A stretch of DNA of 64,000 nt, from positions 1,178,001 through 1,242,000 of the forward strand of contig NZ_JAOTEN010000001.1 in NCBI RefSeq assembly GCF_025628965.1, given 5' to 3'. Position numbers and translations under genes: made by a program. This stretch comes from Chryseobacterium gilvum (GTDB lineage: Bacteria; Bacteroidota; Bacteroidia; Flavobacteriales; Weeksellaceae). Shown here in pieces: positions 55,915-64,000 of the stretch (position 1 is the first letter of the stretch; each line of letters starts with the position of its first letter). The notes beneath the pieces were generated by a model. That model was given only the letters and a program-made list of their open reading frames with translations. It did not search any database and was not told the origin of the DNA.

Positions 55915-56187
55915 TTACTTAGTAACCGGTTTTGGTTTAGGATTCGTTGGAGCCGGTGTTGAAGGGCCGCTATCCCAAGCAAGAATTCCTGAGATATCAG
56001 AACTCCAAGCTAAGATAAAGCTACCATCTACAGACGTACCTGCTGTCAAATCTGTAAATTCGCTGTTTTCAATAACCTCTACATTTTTAGCATCAGAAGT
56101 ATTTCTGGCGTTTGAAAATGAGAATAAAGAGATTGATAACATCAATACAGCAGACATAGCAAAGATTGATTTTGTTCTGTTTTTCAT
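55915..56187 (-). CDS. Short secreted peptide (candidate toxin precursor)
   Basis: The protein has 90 residues from ATG at 56187 (the frame opens slightly earlier at 56196). MKNRTKSIFAMSAVLMLSIS is the start of a signal peptide ending near FSNA. The mature part is acidic, then ends ILAWSSDISGILAWDSGP followed by a proline/lysine tail (PAPTNPKPKPVTK). The two ILAW repeats are notable. It has its own strong terminator upstream of the transporter operon, which allows higher expression. It is a plausible Sdp-like peptide toxin; no homologue is recognised. Confidence 0.6.
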   Translation of the reverse strand: MKNRTKSIFAMSAVLMLSISLFSFSNARNTSDAKNVEVIENSEFTDLTAGTSVDGSFILAWSSDISGILAWDSGPSTPAPTNPKPKPVTK

Positions 56188-56251
56188 GATTGTCATAGTT
56201 ATTAGTTAAAAATTCCTTGAACAGTTTTTAATCCACACAAAGCGATACAGA

Positions 56252-57103
56252 TTATGGTTTTAGTTCGATATTATTCACTTTATCGTTTAATAATTTAATT
56301 ATTTTATATTCTTCCCCTTTAAAAGCTTCTGCAACAGTTCTACCATCAGGCATTTTATTTTCAAGCTGCTCTTTTGATAATTTCCCCTTCAAGCTTCCCA
56401 AAGGATTTGCCTTATAATCATCATACACCTTAATAAATTTTTCTTTACTTACCGAAACATTAGACAGATCATTGCTTTTGGGCTTACTGTCCAGAAAGCT
56501 GTATTCGTTGAAGTTTGTGATTTTCTTAACCCCACTCAGCTTCCAAGAATATAGGTTTTCTTTATCTGCAATCTGCACAATCAAACCGGGTAACCCATTG
56601 AATTTATAAGGCCCGTCCTGAAAAGGAATTTCCGGAGCAAACCATGCCGTCCATTCTCTGCCGCCATACAAAACCGTTGCTTTCTGGGTTTCATAACTGT
56701 CGATTTTTTTCTTTTCCGCTTTTATTTTCCAATCCAGCTTGGGCATTTCATGATAATTGATTTCATCTTGCAGGATTTTATTAGAAAATATGATTTCTTT
56801 AATAGGATATGGTTTTATCACCTTATAGGTAAACTTAGGAAGTTGTATGATCTGATTCATATCTACTCTGATCCCGGATTTTCTTGATTGATCGATCTGC
56901 TGCTGAATAATTGAATCCTGCGAAACGACCAGATAATCTCTATAGATTGATTTTTGGTCTGTCACATCCAGAACCGTCAGAATTTTAATATTTTTAAGGC
57001 TGTCTGTTTTATAAGTTAAATCATAAAAAAATCGGGTTGCACGTGTTTGTGCATTCGTATATACAAAAATGAATGTGATAACAAATATTATAATTTGTTT
57101 CAT
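56252..57103 (-). CDS. GLPGLI family protein
   Basis: The protein has 283 residues with a signal peptide (MKQIIIFVITFIFVYTNAQ). The central segment GPYKFNGLPGLIVQIAD gives the family its name. Function is unknown; members are exported and frequent in Flavobacteriia. It is 64 bp upstream of the peptide gene on the same strand, so it is transcribed with it. Confidence 0.9.
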   Translation of the reverse strand: MKQIIIFVITFIFVYTNAQTRATRFFYDLTYKTDSLKNIKILTVLDVTDQKSIYRDYLVVSQDSIIQQQIDQSRKSGIRVDMNQIIQLPKFTYKVIKPYPIKEIIFSNKILQDEINYHEMPKLDWKIKAEKKKIDSYETQKATVLYGGREWTAWFAPEIPFQDGPYKFNGLPGLIVQIADKENLYSWKLSGVKKITNFNEYSFLDSKPKSNDLSNVSVSKEKFIKVYDDYKANPLGSLKGKLSKEQLENKMPDGRTVAEAFKGEEYKIIKLLNDKVNNIELKP

Positions 57104-57200
57104 GGTTATTAGTTTTATGCTAAATTATATAAAGAATTATTAAATATATGTGATTTATGTCACATTTTACATAAACCTTAAAATTAAATGATTTTAAAAA

Positions 57201-57773
57201 TCACAGGGCATTTTTATTCCTGACATATGTTTCCCGGTTCATACCTAAAAACGATGCCAGTAAGCCGTCGTTCAATGCTTTGAGTAAATTGGGGAAATCT
57301 TGTTTCAGATGGGCTAATTTCTGTTCTATTGTATAAGTACTCAATACTTCAAACCGCTTGATGGATGCGGTATTGTATTCTTCCAAAAGATCGGCGTATA
57401 TGCTTTTAAGATTGAGTGATGAATGAATTACGGTATCAAAATCTTCTCTTTTAATATATAGGAGCTCTGCATCTTTAATACAGTCTATAGTTTCATTATT
57501 TTCTGTAAAGTTTTTGAAGCTTCCCAGATTGGTTAAGAATCTATTTTCCCAGGCTATCATACGGGTGATTTCTTTTCCTTTTTCATTGATATAGAAAGCA
57601 CGTAAAAACCCGCTGTTTACAAAAAAGAGTTTATTACAAGGAGCATTTTTTTCAATCAGCACTTCCTTTTTCTTAGCTTTTAACGGAATGAAATAGTGTT
57701 CGATGATTTTTTTCTCAACGTCTGATATTTCCCCATACTGTCTGAGGAAATGTATTAATAGTTCGTGATTCAT
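57201..57773 (-). CDS. Crp/Fnr family transcriptional regulator
   Basis: The protein has 190 residues. An N-terminal cyclic-nucleotide-binding-like beta barrel (EKNAPCNKLFFVNSGFLRAF) is followed by a long helix and a C-terminal short HTH (LASFLGMNRETYVRNK). It lies directly upstream of the GLPGLI/peptide cluster on the same strand, separated by ~97 bp, and may control it. The effector is unknown. Confidence 0.85.
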   Translation of the reverse strand: MNHELLIHFLRQYGEISDVEKKIIEHYFIPLKAKKKEVLIEKNAPCNKLFFVNSGFLRAFYINEKGKEITRMIAWENRFLTNLGSFKNFTENNETIDCIKDAELLYIKREDFDTVIHSSLNLKSIYADLLEEYNTASIKRFEVLSTYTIEQKLAHLKQDFPNLLKALNDGLLASFLGMNRETYVRNKNAL

Positions 57774-58124
57774 GGTGGTTTAGTTTAGTTTTTATAATGA
57801 TCACCTCAATGAATGTCATCAATTCTCCAGCTCTCTATAGCTGTAAATCTTAATGCATTGGAGTTGAAGTCTTTTTAAAAGTTTTATTTCATAGGCTCTT
57901 TTTATTTAGAATAATTATACTAGATATTAAATGTACGCATTGTAATATTTATATACATCAAAACTGTGTGATAATTTAATTTATTTTTTGCTTTTAAAAA
58001 TTAAAGTAAGATAAAAGTAACGTCATGTATTCCAAAGCCATCGGAAAAGGCATAATTCTTGAGAATCTTCCACTTATATATATCTTTAAACAGCACTATT
58101 AATAAACTCATCATCAACGAAACT
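57774..58124. other. Intergenic region, no gene seen
   Basis: This ~350-bp A/T-rich divergent spacer lies between the Crp gene and the outer-membrane protein gene. It should contain promoters for both. No convincing motif beyond A/T tracts was found. Confidence 0.4.
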
Positions 58125-58970
58125 ATGAACAGGAACTTTACCCATACCGCAATGATCATCTGCACCCTCCTGCTGTCTTCCCGATACAGCGCGCAGGAAA
58201 TACAGCCAAAACACTATTCATTATTCCACCCGGTTCCCAAAGAGGACATGAAGGAAATGGAAACCGACCGTCCCGATGTCACCGAATCTCCGATAACCGT
58301 AGATGCAGGACATTTTCAGTATGAAACCGATCTGGTAAGATTGGTGCGGGAAACTACCGAAACACAGCAAAACAATACGCTATTGATCAATCAGGGCAAC
58401 CTTAAAATCGGGATCGCCCACAGCACTTCTATACAGATCGGTTTCCAGACGTACGGAAGACAGGAGGAAAAAGAACTGGATACCGGAACGAAAACGACTT
58501 CTGAAGGATTTGGGGATATCACCCTGCGAATTAAACAGAATATACTGGGAAATGATAAGGGAAATTTTGCATTGGCAGTCATTCCTTATGTCAAATTCCC
58601 GACTTCTCAGTATGATGACGAAAGCCGTTTTGAAGGAGGCCTCATTGTTCCCATGTACTATAAACTGCCGGGAGAATGGAAGCTGGGATTTCAGGTGGAA
58701 GCAGACCGGCTGAAAGACAAAGACGGGCAAGCCATGCATACGGAATTCCTGCAGACACTGACCATCAGTCATCCCCTATTGAAAAGTGTTGACGGAATCG
58801 CGGAAACCTATTATACCTATGATTTTAAAGCCCATCAATTCTCTAATTTTATCAATGCCGCCGTTCAGGTGGAAGTTGCCAAAGATTTCAAAATTGATGC
58901 AGGATTAAATTACGGATTACAGCATACTGCAGAAAAACACTACTTTTTAGGAGCCTCTTACCGACTGTAA
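58125..58970 (+). CDS. Outer-membrane transporter-like protein (MetA-pathway/phenol type fold)
   Basis: The protein has 281 residues from ATG at 58125 (MNRNFTHTAMIICTLLLSS is the signal peptide); the frame opens at 58059. The motif METDRPDVTESPITVDAGHFQYE begins the beta-barrel pattern of the PF13557-like transporter family (shown here as TDRPDVTESPITVDAGHFQ). Repeated amphipathic strands follow and it ends in YRL, an outer-membrane C-terminus. It probably sits in the outer membrane. Confidence 0.75.
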   Translation: MNRNFTHTAMIICTLLLSSRYSAQEIQPKHYSLFHPVPKEDMKEMETDRPDVTESPITVDAGHFQYETDLVRLVRETTETQQNNTLLINQGNLKIGIAHSTSIQIGFQTYGRQEEKELDTGTKTTSEGFGDITLRIKQNILGNDKGNFALAVIPYVKFPTSQYDDESRFEGGLIVPMYYKLPGEWKLGFQVEADRLKDKDGQAMHTEFLQTLTISHPLLKSVDGIAETYYTYDFKAHQFSNFINAAVQVEVAKDFKIDAGLNYGLQHTAEKHYFLGASYRL

Positions 58971-58971
58971 A

Positions 58972-59007
58972 AAAAAAGCTGAATTGATATTTCAATTCAG
59001 CTTTTTT
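58972..59007. terminator. Convergent bidirectional terminator
   Basis: Arms AAAAAGCTGAATTGA and TCAATTCAGCTTTTT lie between two convergent genes; this is the strongest hairpin in this part. Confidence 0.9.
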
Positions 59008-59021
59008 AAGTTCTTGTTGTG

Positions 59022-59798
59022 CTATTCAGCATTTTTCATATACCGACTGATGCTTTCTTTAGAAATCAGATCCAGAATCTGATTCACATCAATGATTTTG
59101 TGCTTATTAATGATACTTTCAACTGCTTTTGCCGCGTCGGGTGCGTTTACGAGGCGCTCTAAAAGCCCATAAATATTCACCATCTTTTTGTGCGTATTCT
59201 CCTCATCACCGCCAAACCAGGATCCGGTAAAATGGTGGCTGACATAATTTTTCGGCAAATCCTGAGAAAAGTAAACAGAAGGATACAGCGTTACCTCATG
59301 CTTCAATTTCTGAATGGTGTCACTATACCGGTCTGCACCATATTCTTTTTCAAGCATTTCAGAAAAAATATCGGTATTGATGCGTTCTACGAAACCCGGC
59401 TGCTGCTCGTAATAGGATACAAAATCCTTCGACAGTTGATGATGCGGTTCTGCCATCCAGAATGCAGAATAAGGGACGCCTTTCACTTCAAATCCGCACA
59501 CCGCTTTTTCATCAAGAAATTCATCGAGAGGCATTTTAAGTTCCATGTCGGTGTCCATATAAATTCCGCCGTGCTCCAACATCACTTTTGACCGAACATA
59601 ATCGGAAACGAATGCCCACTTTTTCTGTTCGAAGGCTTCTTTTACATAATTATTATCCTCCAGCGGAGCATTATCTTCGTTCCATTCGATGATTTCAAAA
59701 TCAGGATGAATTCTTTTCCAGGAAGCAATGCAGTGTTGTGCCAATTCATTTTTCGGCTGCCTTCCAAACCAGCAGTAATGTATTTTTTTCGGAATCAT
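59022..59798 (-). CDS. Glycosyltransferase, GT32/capsule type with DxD motif
   Basis: The protein has 258 residues. IPKKIHYCWFGRQPKNELA starts the GT32-like fold. The acceptor and donor half contains GGIYMDTDMELKMPLD with the DxD (DTD) metal motif. Family members transfer a sugar onto surface polysaccharide. It is a single gene, divergent from the GH13 gene. Confidence 0.9.
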   Translation of the reverse strand: MIPKKIHYCWFGRQPKNELAQHCIASWKRIHPDFEIIEWNEDNAPLEDNNYVKEAFEQKKWAFVSDYVRSKVMLEHGGIYMDTDMELKMPLDEFLDEKAVCGFEVKGVPYSAFWMAEPHHQLSKDFVSYYEQQPGFVERINTDIFSEMLEKEYGADRYSDTIQKLKHEVTLYPSVYFSQDLPKNYVSHHFTGSWFGGDEENTHKKMVNIYGLLERLVNAPDAAKAVESIINKHKIIDVNQILDLISKESISRYMKNAE

Positions 59799-59971
59799 AT
59801 TATTATATTAATATTAATAATGCGTTGATGTGTGTTTTTTGTTTCTACAAAAATTAAACCTTAATGACCAAGCGTAAGAAAAAACTTAAAAAACAATATA
59901 ATTTAAATTAATGGTACATTTATTTCTTACTATCTCTCAATATACGGTACCGAATACATTTAACAAAACCT

Positions 59972-61306
59972 ATGAAACAAAAAGCTGAAAGTCAATATCT
60001 TCCAAAGAAATACGTAGAAATCACAAATCCCGACTGGGTAAAAAACGCTACACTTTATGAACTGAACGTTCGTCAGTTTTCCGAAGAAGGCTCTTTCCAG
60101 GCAGTGAAAAAACAGCTTCCAAGGCTCAAAAAAATGGGAATTGATATTATCTGGCTCATGCCGGTACAGCCCATCGGAATCCTGCACCGCAAAGGGACAT
60201 TGGGAAGTTATTATTCTGTAAAAGATTACTGGAGCATTAACCCGGAATTTGGGACCGAAGAAGATTTCAGAAGTCTCGTTGAGGCCATCCATCAGGAAGG
60301 AATGTACGTGATTCTCGACTGGGTGGCCAATCACACCAGCTGGGACAATGATATGGTAACCCAACATCCGGAATGGTATATGAAATCAAGAAAAGACACG
60401 TTTCAATCGACCCGGTGGAGAGATTATGATGATATTATTGAATTGAATTACCGGCATCCGGAACTGCGGAAATACATGACCGAAGCCATGAAATTTTGGG
60501 TAAAGGAATTTGATATTGACGGGTACCGCTGTGATATCGCGAGCTTTGTGCCGATTGATTTCTGGGAAAATGTAAGAGCTGAACTGGCCACCCTCAAACC
60601 GGTTTTCATGTTGGCCGAGGCGGAAGATAAGGAGCTTCACCGTAAAGCTTTTGATGCTACGTATAACTGGACGCTATGGAATATTCTTCATCTGATTGCT
60701 ACAAATAACACCAGCGTAAAAAACCTGAGCGAAGCTTATATTGCAGAACATGTATCTATCTTTCCGAAAGAAGGCATTCGTATGAATTTTATCGACAATC
60801 ACGATAAAAATTCCTGGGAAGGCACTCCGCAAAGTAATTTTGGTGATGCTTTGAAAGCCGCTACCGTTTTCACCGTTATGATGGATGGGATACCGCTCGT
60901 CTACAGCGGCCAGGAAGCAGGACTTGACCGTTCGCTCCAGTTTTTTGAAAAAGACCCCATCGACTGGAAGTTCCATGAAAATGAAGAACTCTACACCACG
61001 CTTTTTAATCTGAAACATCAAAACCAGGCACTCTGGAACGGAAGCTACGGCGGCGAAATGGTAAGGATCATGAATGATAAAATGGATCAGGTCATTTCGT
61101 TTGTAAGGGAAATGAAAGGAGATAAAGTGATCACCGTAGTAAATTTCAGTAAAGAATCGATTATTGTACAGTTAGATACCTCATTCGATACGGGAATCTA
61201 CACCAATGTATTTACTTCAAAGCAGCAGATTGTTTCTGACACTACCATTTTAAGTCTGAATGCATGGGAATACCTGGTTTTGTACCATACGGAACCGAAC
61301 GTATAA
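59972..61306 (+). CDS. GH13 alpha-amylase family enzyme
   Basis: The protein has 444 residues. GH13 motifs are visible: DWVANHTSWDN (region I), DGYRCDIASFVP with the catalytic Asp (region II), the catalytic Glu in MLAEAEDK (region III), and FIDNHDKNSWEG (region IV). There is no signal peptide, so it is probably cytoplasmic and acts on alpha-glucans such as glycogen or maltodextrin. The start ATG at 59972 fits. Confidence 0.93.
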   Translation: MKQKAESQYLPKKYVEITNPDWVKNATLYELNVRQFSEEGSFQAVKKQLPRLKKMGIDIIWLMPVQPIGILHRKGTLGSYYSVKDYWSINPEFGTEEDFRSLVEAIHQEGMYVILDWVANHTSWDNDMVTQHPEWYMKSRKDTFQSTRWRDYDDIIELNYRHPELRKYMTEAMKFWVKEFDIDGYRCDIASFVPIDFWENVRAELATLKPVFMLAEAEDKELHRKAFDATYNWTLWNILHLIATNNTSVKNLSEAYIAEHVSIFPKEGIRMNFIDNHDKNSWEGTPQSNFGDALKAATVFTVMMDGIPLVYSGQEAGLDRSLQFFEKDPIDWKFHENEELYTTLFNLKHQNQALWNGSYGGEMVRIMNDKMDQVISFVREMKGDKVITVVNFSKESIIVQLDTSFDTGIYTNVFTSKQQIVSDTTILSLNAWEYLVLYHTEPNV

Positions 61307-61356
61307 TACCTTAATTTCACTCAATACAATTAATCAAAGCGAATTACTGAAAAGCT

Positions 61357-61944
61357 CTACTCAGTTTTGAATGTTTTATTTTTAAATATTGCCTTAAATA
61401 TAATCCAGATAAGACTGCCATATATAATACCCACTAAAGCACCGCCGATAATATCAAACGGATAATGCACACCATTGTAGATCCTGCTGTAAGATACCAG
61501 TAAAGCCCAGAAAAGCAAAACGATTTTCAGCCCATTATACTTTGCAGGCAGTAAGAAGAAAAGAAATGTTAAAAGCCCAAATGCATTGGCACTGTGAGAA
61601 GAGACAAAACCATAATCTCCACCTGCACCTGCTTTGCTTAAATGAATCAGTGGAGCTAAATCCGGTTCGTGAGAAGGCCGATACCGCTTCACCAGATTTT
61701 TCAAAATTCCGGAAGCGGTCTGGTCACACAAAGTAATAGTAACTGTAATTGCAACCAGAATAAAAATGGTAAATCTCTTATATATTCTGATTAATAGGAT
61801 CAGCAATAGGGCATAAAACGGAATCCAAAATAATTTATCACTCGCCCAATACATGATCAAATCAAAGAAAGCATTGTGTTTTCCGTTAATTGCAAGAAAT
61901 AATTCGGTATCAATCTTATTCAAGTATTCAAGAATTGACTTCAT
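61357..61944 (-). CDS. PAP2 family membrane phosphatase
   Basis: The protein has 195 residues. Motifs are KNLVKRYRPSHEP (C1), SSHSANAFGL (C2) and SRIYNGVHYPFDIIGG (C3). Several TM segments place it in the inner membrane, where relatives dephosphorylate lipids such as undecaprenyl pyrophosphate or phosphatidic acid. It is separate from neighbouring genes. Confidence 0.93.
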   Translation of the reverse strand: MKSILEYLNKIDTELFLAINGKHNAFFDLIMYWASDKLFWIPFYALLLILLIRIYKRFTIFILVAITVTITLCDQTASGILKNLVKRYRPSHEPDLAPLIHLSKAGAGGDYGFVSSHSANAFGLLTFLFFLLPAKYNGLKIVLLFWALLVSYSRIYNGVHYPFDIIGGALVGIIYGSLIWIIFKAIFKNKTFKTE

Positions 61945-62036
61945 GTAATGATCGTTTTATTTTTAATTTCTGAAATTTATATACTTTAATGCCTGTATTC
62001 AATGTATTTATTTGAAATATGAATTGTTGGATAAAT

Positions 62037-62798
62037 TTAAATTTTGATGAAGTATTTATAAAATTTTAAAACTTTTTTCACCTTTCTTTTAAGAAGCATT
62101 TTATTTGATGCATCACTTATTTTCTTTAGACAGTATTCTGGTGACAATCCTGACAGTGCGGCATATTCTTCACTAATACTACTCATGATTTCTTTATTCT
62201 GTGTGAATCTTGCGAAATTTTTGAGCCTTTTATCGATATCAATATGATCATAAAAACTCATCCTGTTTAAATCAACAATATAAAACCGATAGATCCCGTT
62301 TTCTTTTCTGATCAGAAAATTTCCTGCAGCATTATCGATGAAATAAATCCCATTTTCATGTAAATTATAGATTAACGCAGCATATCCCTTAATAATTTCT
62401 GTTCTTTCAGGAAAATCTGGATTATGGATTATTTCATTGAGCGTAAGAGAATCTTCGAGCTGCTCACTGATGTAATAACTCGATGTTAAGCCTATAAAAT
62501 CATGATTTTCAACGTACGCAATCGGAGCAGGCGTATAAAAATTCTTGTCCAGAAGAAGCTGGGCATATTCAAAAGACCTTCTCGCCTTAGATTTCCGGTA
62601 AAATTTATAAACGTGTCTGTTGATTATATTATGCTGCTTGAATGACTTAAAATTAACGATCCTGTCATTAATTTTGAAGAACTTGATGATATTTCTGTGA
62701 CCATCGCCTATTAAAGTCCCGCTATTTTTAAATTGTTTTAAAGTCTGAATGATTTCTTCATGATACTGAGAAAATTCTTTTGCGACAAACACCTTCAT
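62037..62798 (-). CDS. Lipopolysaccharide-core-type kinase (RfaY/WaaP-like)
   Basis: The protein has 253 residues. The kinase-like core has NLHENGIYFIDNAAGNFLIR with an HxN-like catalytic loop (Asp in FIDNAAGNFL), followed by FYIVDLNRMSFYD in the DFG position. Such kinases phosphorylate inner core heptose or Kdo. It lies 23 bp after the family 9 glycosyltransferase gene, so they are one operon. Confidence 0.82.
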   Translation of the reverse strand: MKVFVAKEFSQYHEEIIQTLKQFKNSGTLIGDGHRNIIKFFKINDRIVNFKSFKQHNIINRHVYKFYRKSKARRSFEYAQLLLDKNFYTPAPIAYVENHDFIGLTSSYYISEQLEDSLTLNEIIHNPDFPERTEIIKGYAALIYNLHENGIYFIDNAAGNFLIRKENGIYRFYIVDLNRMSFYDHIDIDKRLKNFARFTQNKEIMSSISEEYAALSGLSPEYCLKKISDASNKMLLKRKVKKVLKFYKYFIKI

Positions 62799-62820
62799 TT
62801 TAATCTATTTAACTTGTGAA

Positions 62821-63867
62821 TTATCTTTTATCTAAAATCCCATGAATCAACTGCATCATATGATCCTGATCGGTATGATTGGTATTTACCGAAAAACTCT
62901 CGCCATTATAAGGCGCATACATATCCTGATCACTCACAGAAAACAGACCAATGGTAGGAGCCCCAGAAGCGCTTGCCAAATGCATAACGCCATTATCTGC
63001 AGCAATGAAAAGGCTTACATTTTTAAGAAAACCGCCCATTTCACGAATATCTTTACTGTAAAAATGAGGAATCTTAAAATTGAGCTTTGAGGTGTTTTCT
63101 ACCGGTAACAGCTCAATAATATTGTAATCCGGAAAATTTATTTTTAATTGCTCATAAAATTTTTGCCACCAATCTTCAGAATAGCACTTTTCTCCTGTTG
63201 CGTTGGTATAAAGACAGATCGTATCTCTGTCATTCTGAACCAGATTGTTTAATTTTTCTTTACCTGCCCCAATTTCACTGGGATCCAGTTTAAGATCTAA
63301 ATCAGAAATGCCTGCTGTAATATCGTCAAACCCCAGTTTTGATAAATAATCCCGGAGGTTGTAGATCGTATTTTTGGACATGTGCCTGTAATCAGAATAT
63401 TTTGCATTTAATTCTTCGTCAAAATCACTGAAAACCTTGTACCCGGAACGTGCGAATGATGTAGATAATTTGCCTGATGAAGACCCTGAAGTTGAGTTGA
63501 TAACGAGATCATATTTTCTCGTCTTCAATAAAGCCCAGCCTCTCAGATATTGAAATAAATTACTGAAAGGTTTTTTAGGAAGCTGTATAATTCTGTCAAC
63601 ATTTTTAAAGTTTTTAAAAATCGTAGGTGACGCTCCACCTTTTACAAAAAGATCAACCTTACTATCTGGAAAAAGACGGTGAATTTCATTAACCAAAGGC
63701 GTAATGAGCAAAAGATTTCCCAACCGGTGGTTTGGTCTAGTAATTAATACTTTTCTGATGACCAAATCTTCTTTATTACCTATTGTCGAATGTGATTTCC
63801 CAATATTTTTAGTAAGATTTTGCATGACAGACCTTCTGACCGCATTGATTTTTTTAGAAATTTTCAT
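62821..63867 (-). CDS. Glycosyltransferase family 9 (heptosyltransferase-like)
   Basis: The protein has 348 residues from ATG at 63867 (MKISKKINAVRRSVM); the frame opens at 63876. It has LITRPNHRLGNLLLITPLV with the GT9 N-terminal motif and FIAADNGVMHLASASGAPTIGLFS as the nucleotide-sugar site (given here as DNGVMHLASASGAPTIGLF). It should add heptose or a similar sugar to lipopolysaccharide core. It probably forms an operon with the downstream kinase. Confidence 0.9.
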   Translation of the reverse strand: MKISKKINAVRRSVMQNLTKNIGKSHSTIGNKEDLVIRKVLITRPNHRLGNLLLITPLVNEIHRLFPDSKVDLFVKGGASPTIFKNFKNVDRIIQLPKKPFSNLFQYLRGWALLKTRKYDLVINSTSGSSSGKLSTSFARSGYKVFSDFDEELNAKYSDYRHMSKNTIYNLRDYLSKLGFDDITAGISDLDLKLDPSEIGAGKEKLNNLVQNDRDTICLYTNATGEKCYSEDWWQKFYEQLKINFPDYNIIELLPVENTSKLNFKIPHFYSKDIREMGGFLKNVSLFIAADNGVMHLASASGAPTIGLFSVSDQDMYAPYNGESFSVNTNHTDQDHMMQLIHGILDKR

Positions 63868-64000
63868 AGGATACAAAGGTAATTCACCTAAATTTAATTG
63901 TAATTAAACAAAGATACAAACTGACGTGGCTTTATTTTTTCCAAATTAATATTTTTTTTCCGATTTAAAAGAATGTTCCATATAGTAATTTTCAATAGTC

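Overview
The window is chromosomal DNA from a low-GC member of the Bacteroidota, most likely Flavobacteriia and close to Chryseobacterium. This rests on protein families seen here: GLPGLI, type IX secretion C-terminal sorting domains, DUF6266, a small histone H1-like protein, DUF6443-type RHS proteins and A-rich ribosome-binding regions. No search could be run, so the genus is an inference.

Layout. (1) 1-11.2 kb holds ordinary genes: a 5'-cut PLP aminotransferase, an SDR with an AraC regulator, a lipoprotein, ychF, ferritin, a GH10-like lipoprotein, a ParE-type toxin-antitoxin pair, typA and a PfpI/DJ-1 protein. (2) 11.3-39.5 kb is a polymorphic-toxin region. Two paralogous operons run leftwards (25.3 to 16.4 kb and 39.4 to 30.5 kb). 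Each has a T9SS-sorted secreted protein, a large SpvB-like secreted protein, an RHS protein with a variable C-terminal tip, and a small exported immunity candidate. Between them lie 5'-truncated RHS-tip/immunity cassettes (about 28.3-25.9 and 30.3-28.5 kb) and a chimeric RHS scrap. Further relics lie at 11.3-12.1 and 15.9-16.3 kb, and a small Rep-encoding element (12.0-15.8 kb) sits among them. All four readable tips look like zinc metallopeptidases, and all four immunity candidates carry export signals. (3) 39.5-47.5 kb is a complete type I restriction-modification locus. Two full-length hsdS genes face each other, share a ~503-bp inverted repeat, and sit next to a tyrosine recombinase, which is the layout of a phase-variable specificity switch. 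(4) 47.6-52 kb carries DUF6266, a small HTH protein, tex, an RDD membrane protein and a histone H1-like protein. (5) 52.2-57.1 kb is a leftward cluster of GLPGLI protein, short secreted peptide, one-TM protein, HTTM (SdpB-like) membrane protein, ABC ATPase and ABC permease. It resembles a peptide-toxin production and self-protection locus. (6) 57.2-64 kb has a Crp-type regulator, an outer-membrane transporter-like protein, a GT32-type transferase, a GH13 enzyme, a PAP2 phosphatase, and an LPS-core-like kinase with a family 9 glycosyltransferase.

How the parts work together. The RHS operons look like contact or secreted antibacterial toxin systems whose tips are exchanged, with old tips and immunity genes retained behind the active gene. 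The hsdS switch would change DNA methylation and restriction specificity. The 52-57 kb cluster is a candidate small-peptide antagonism system. No tRNA, rRNA or CRISPR array was recognised.
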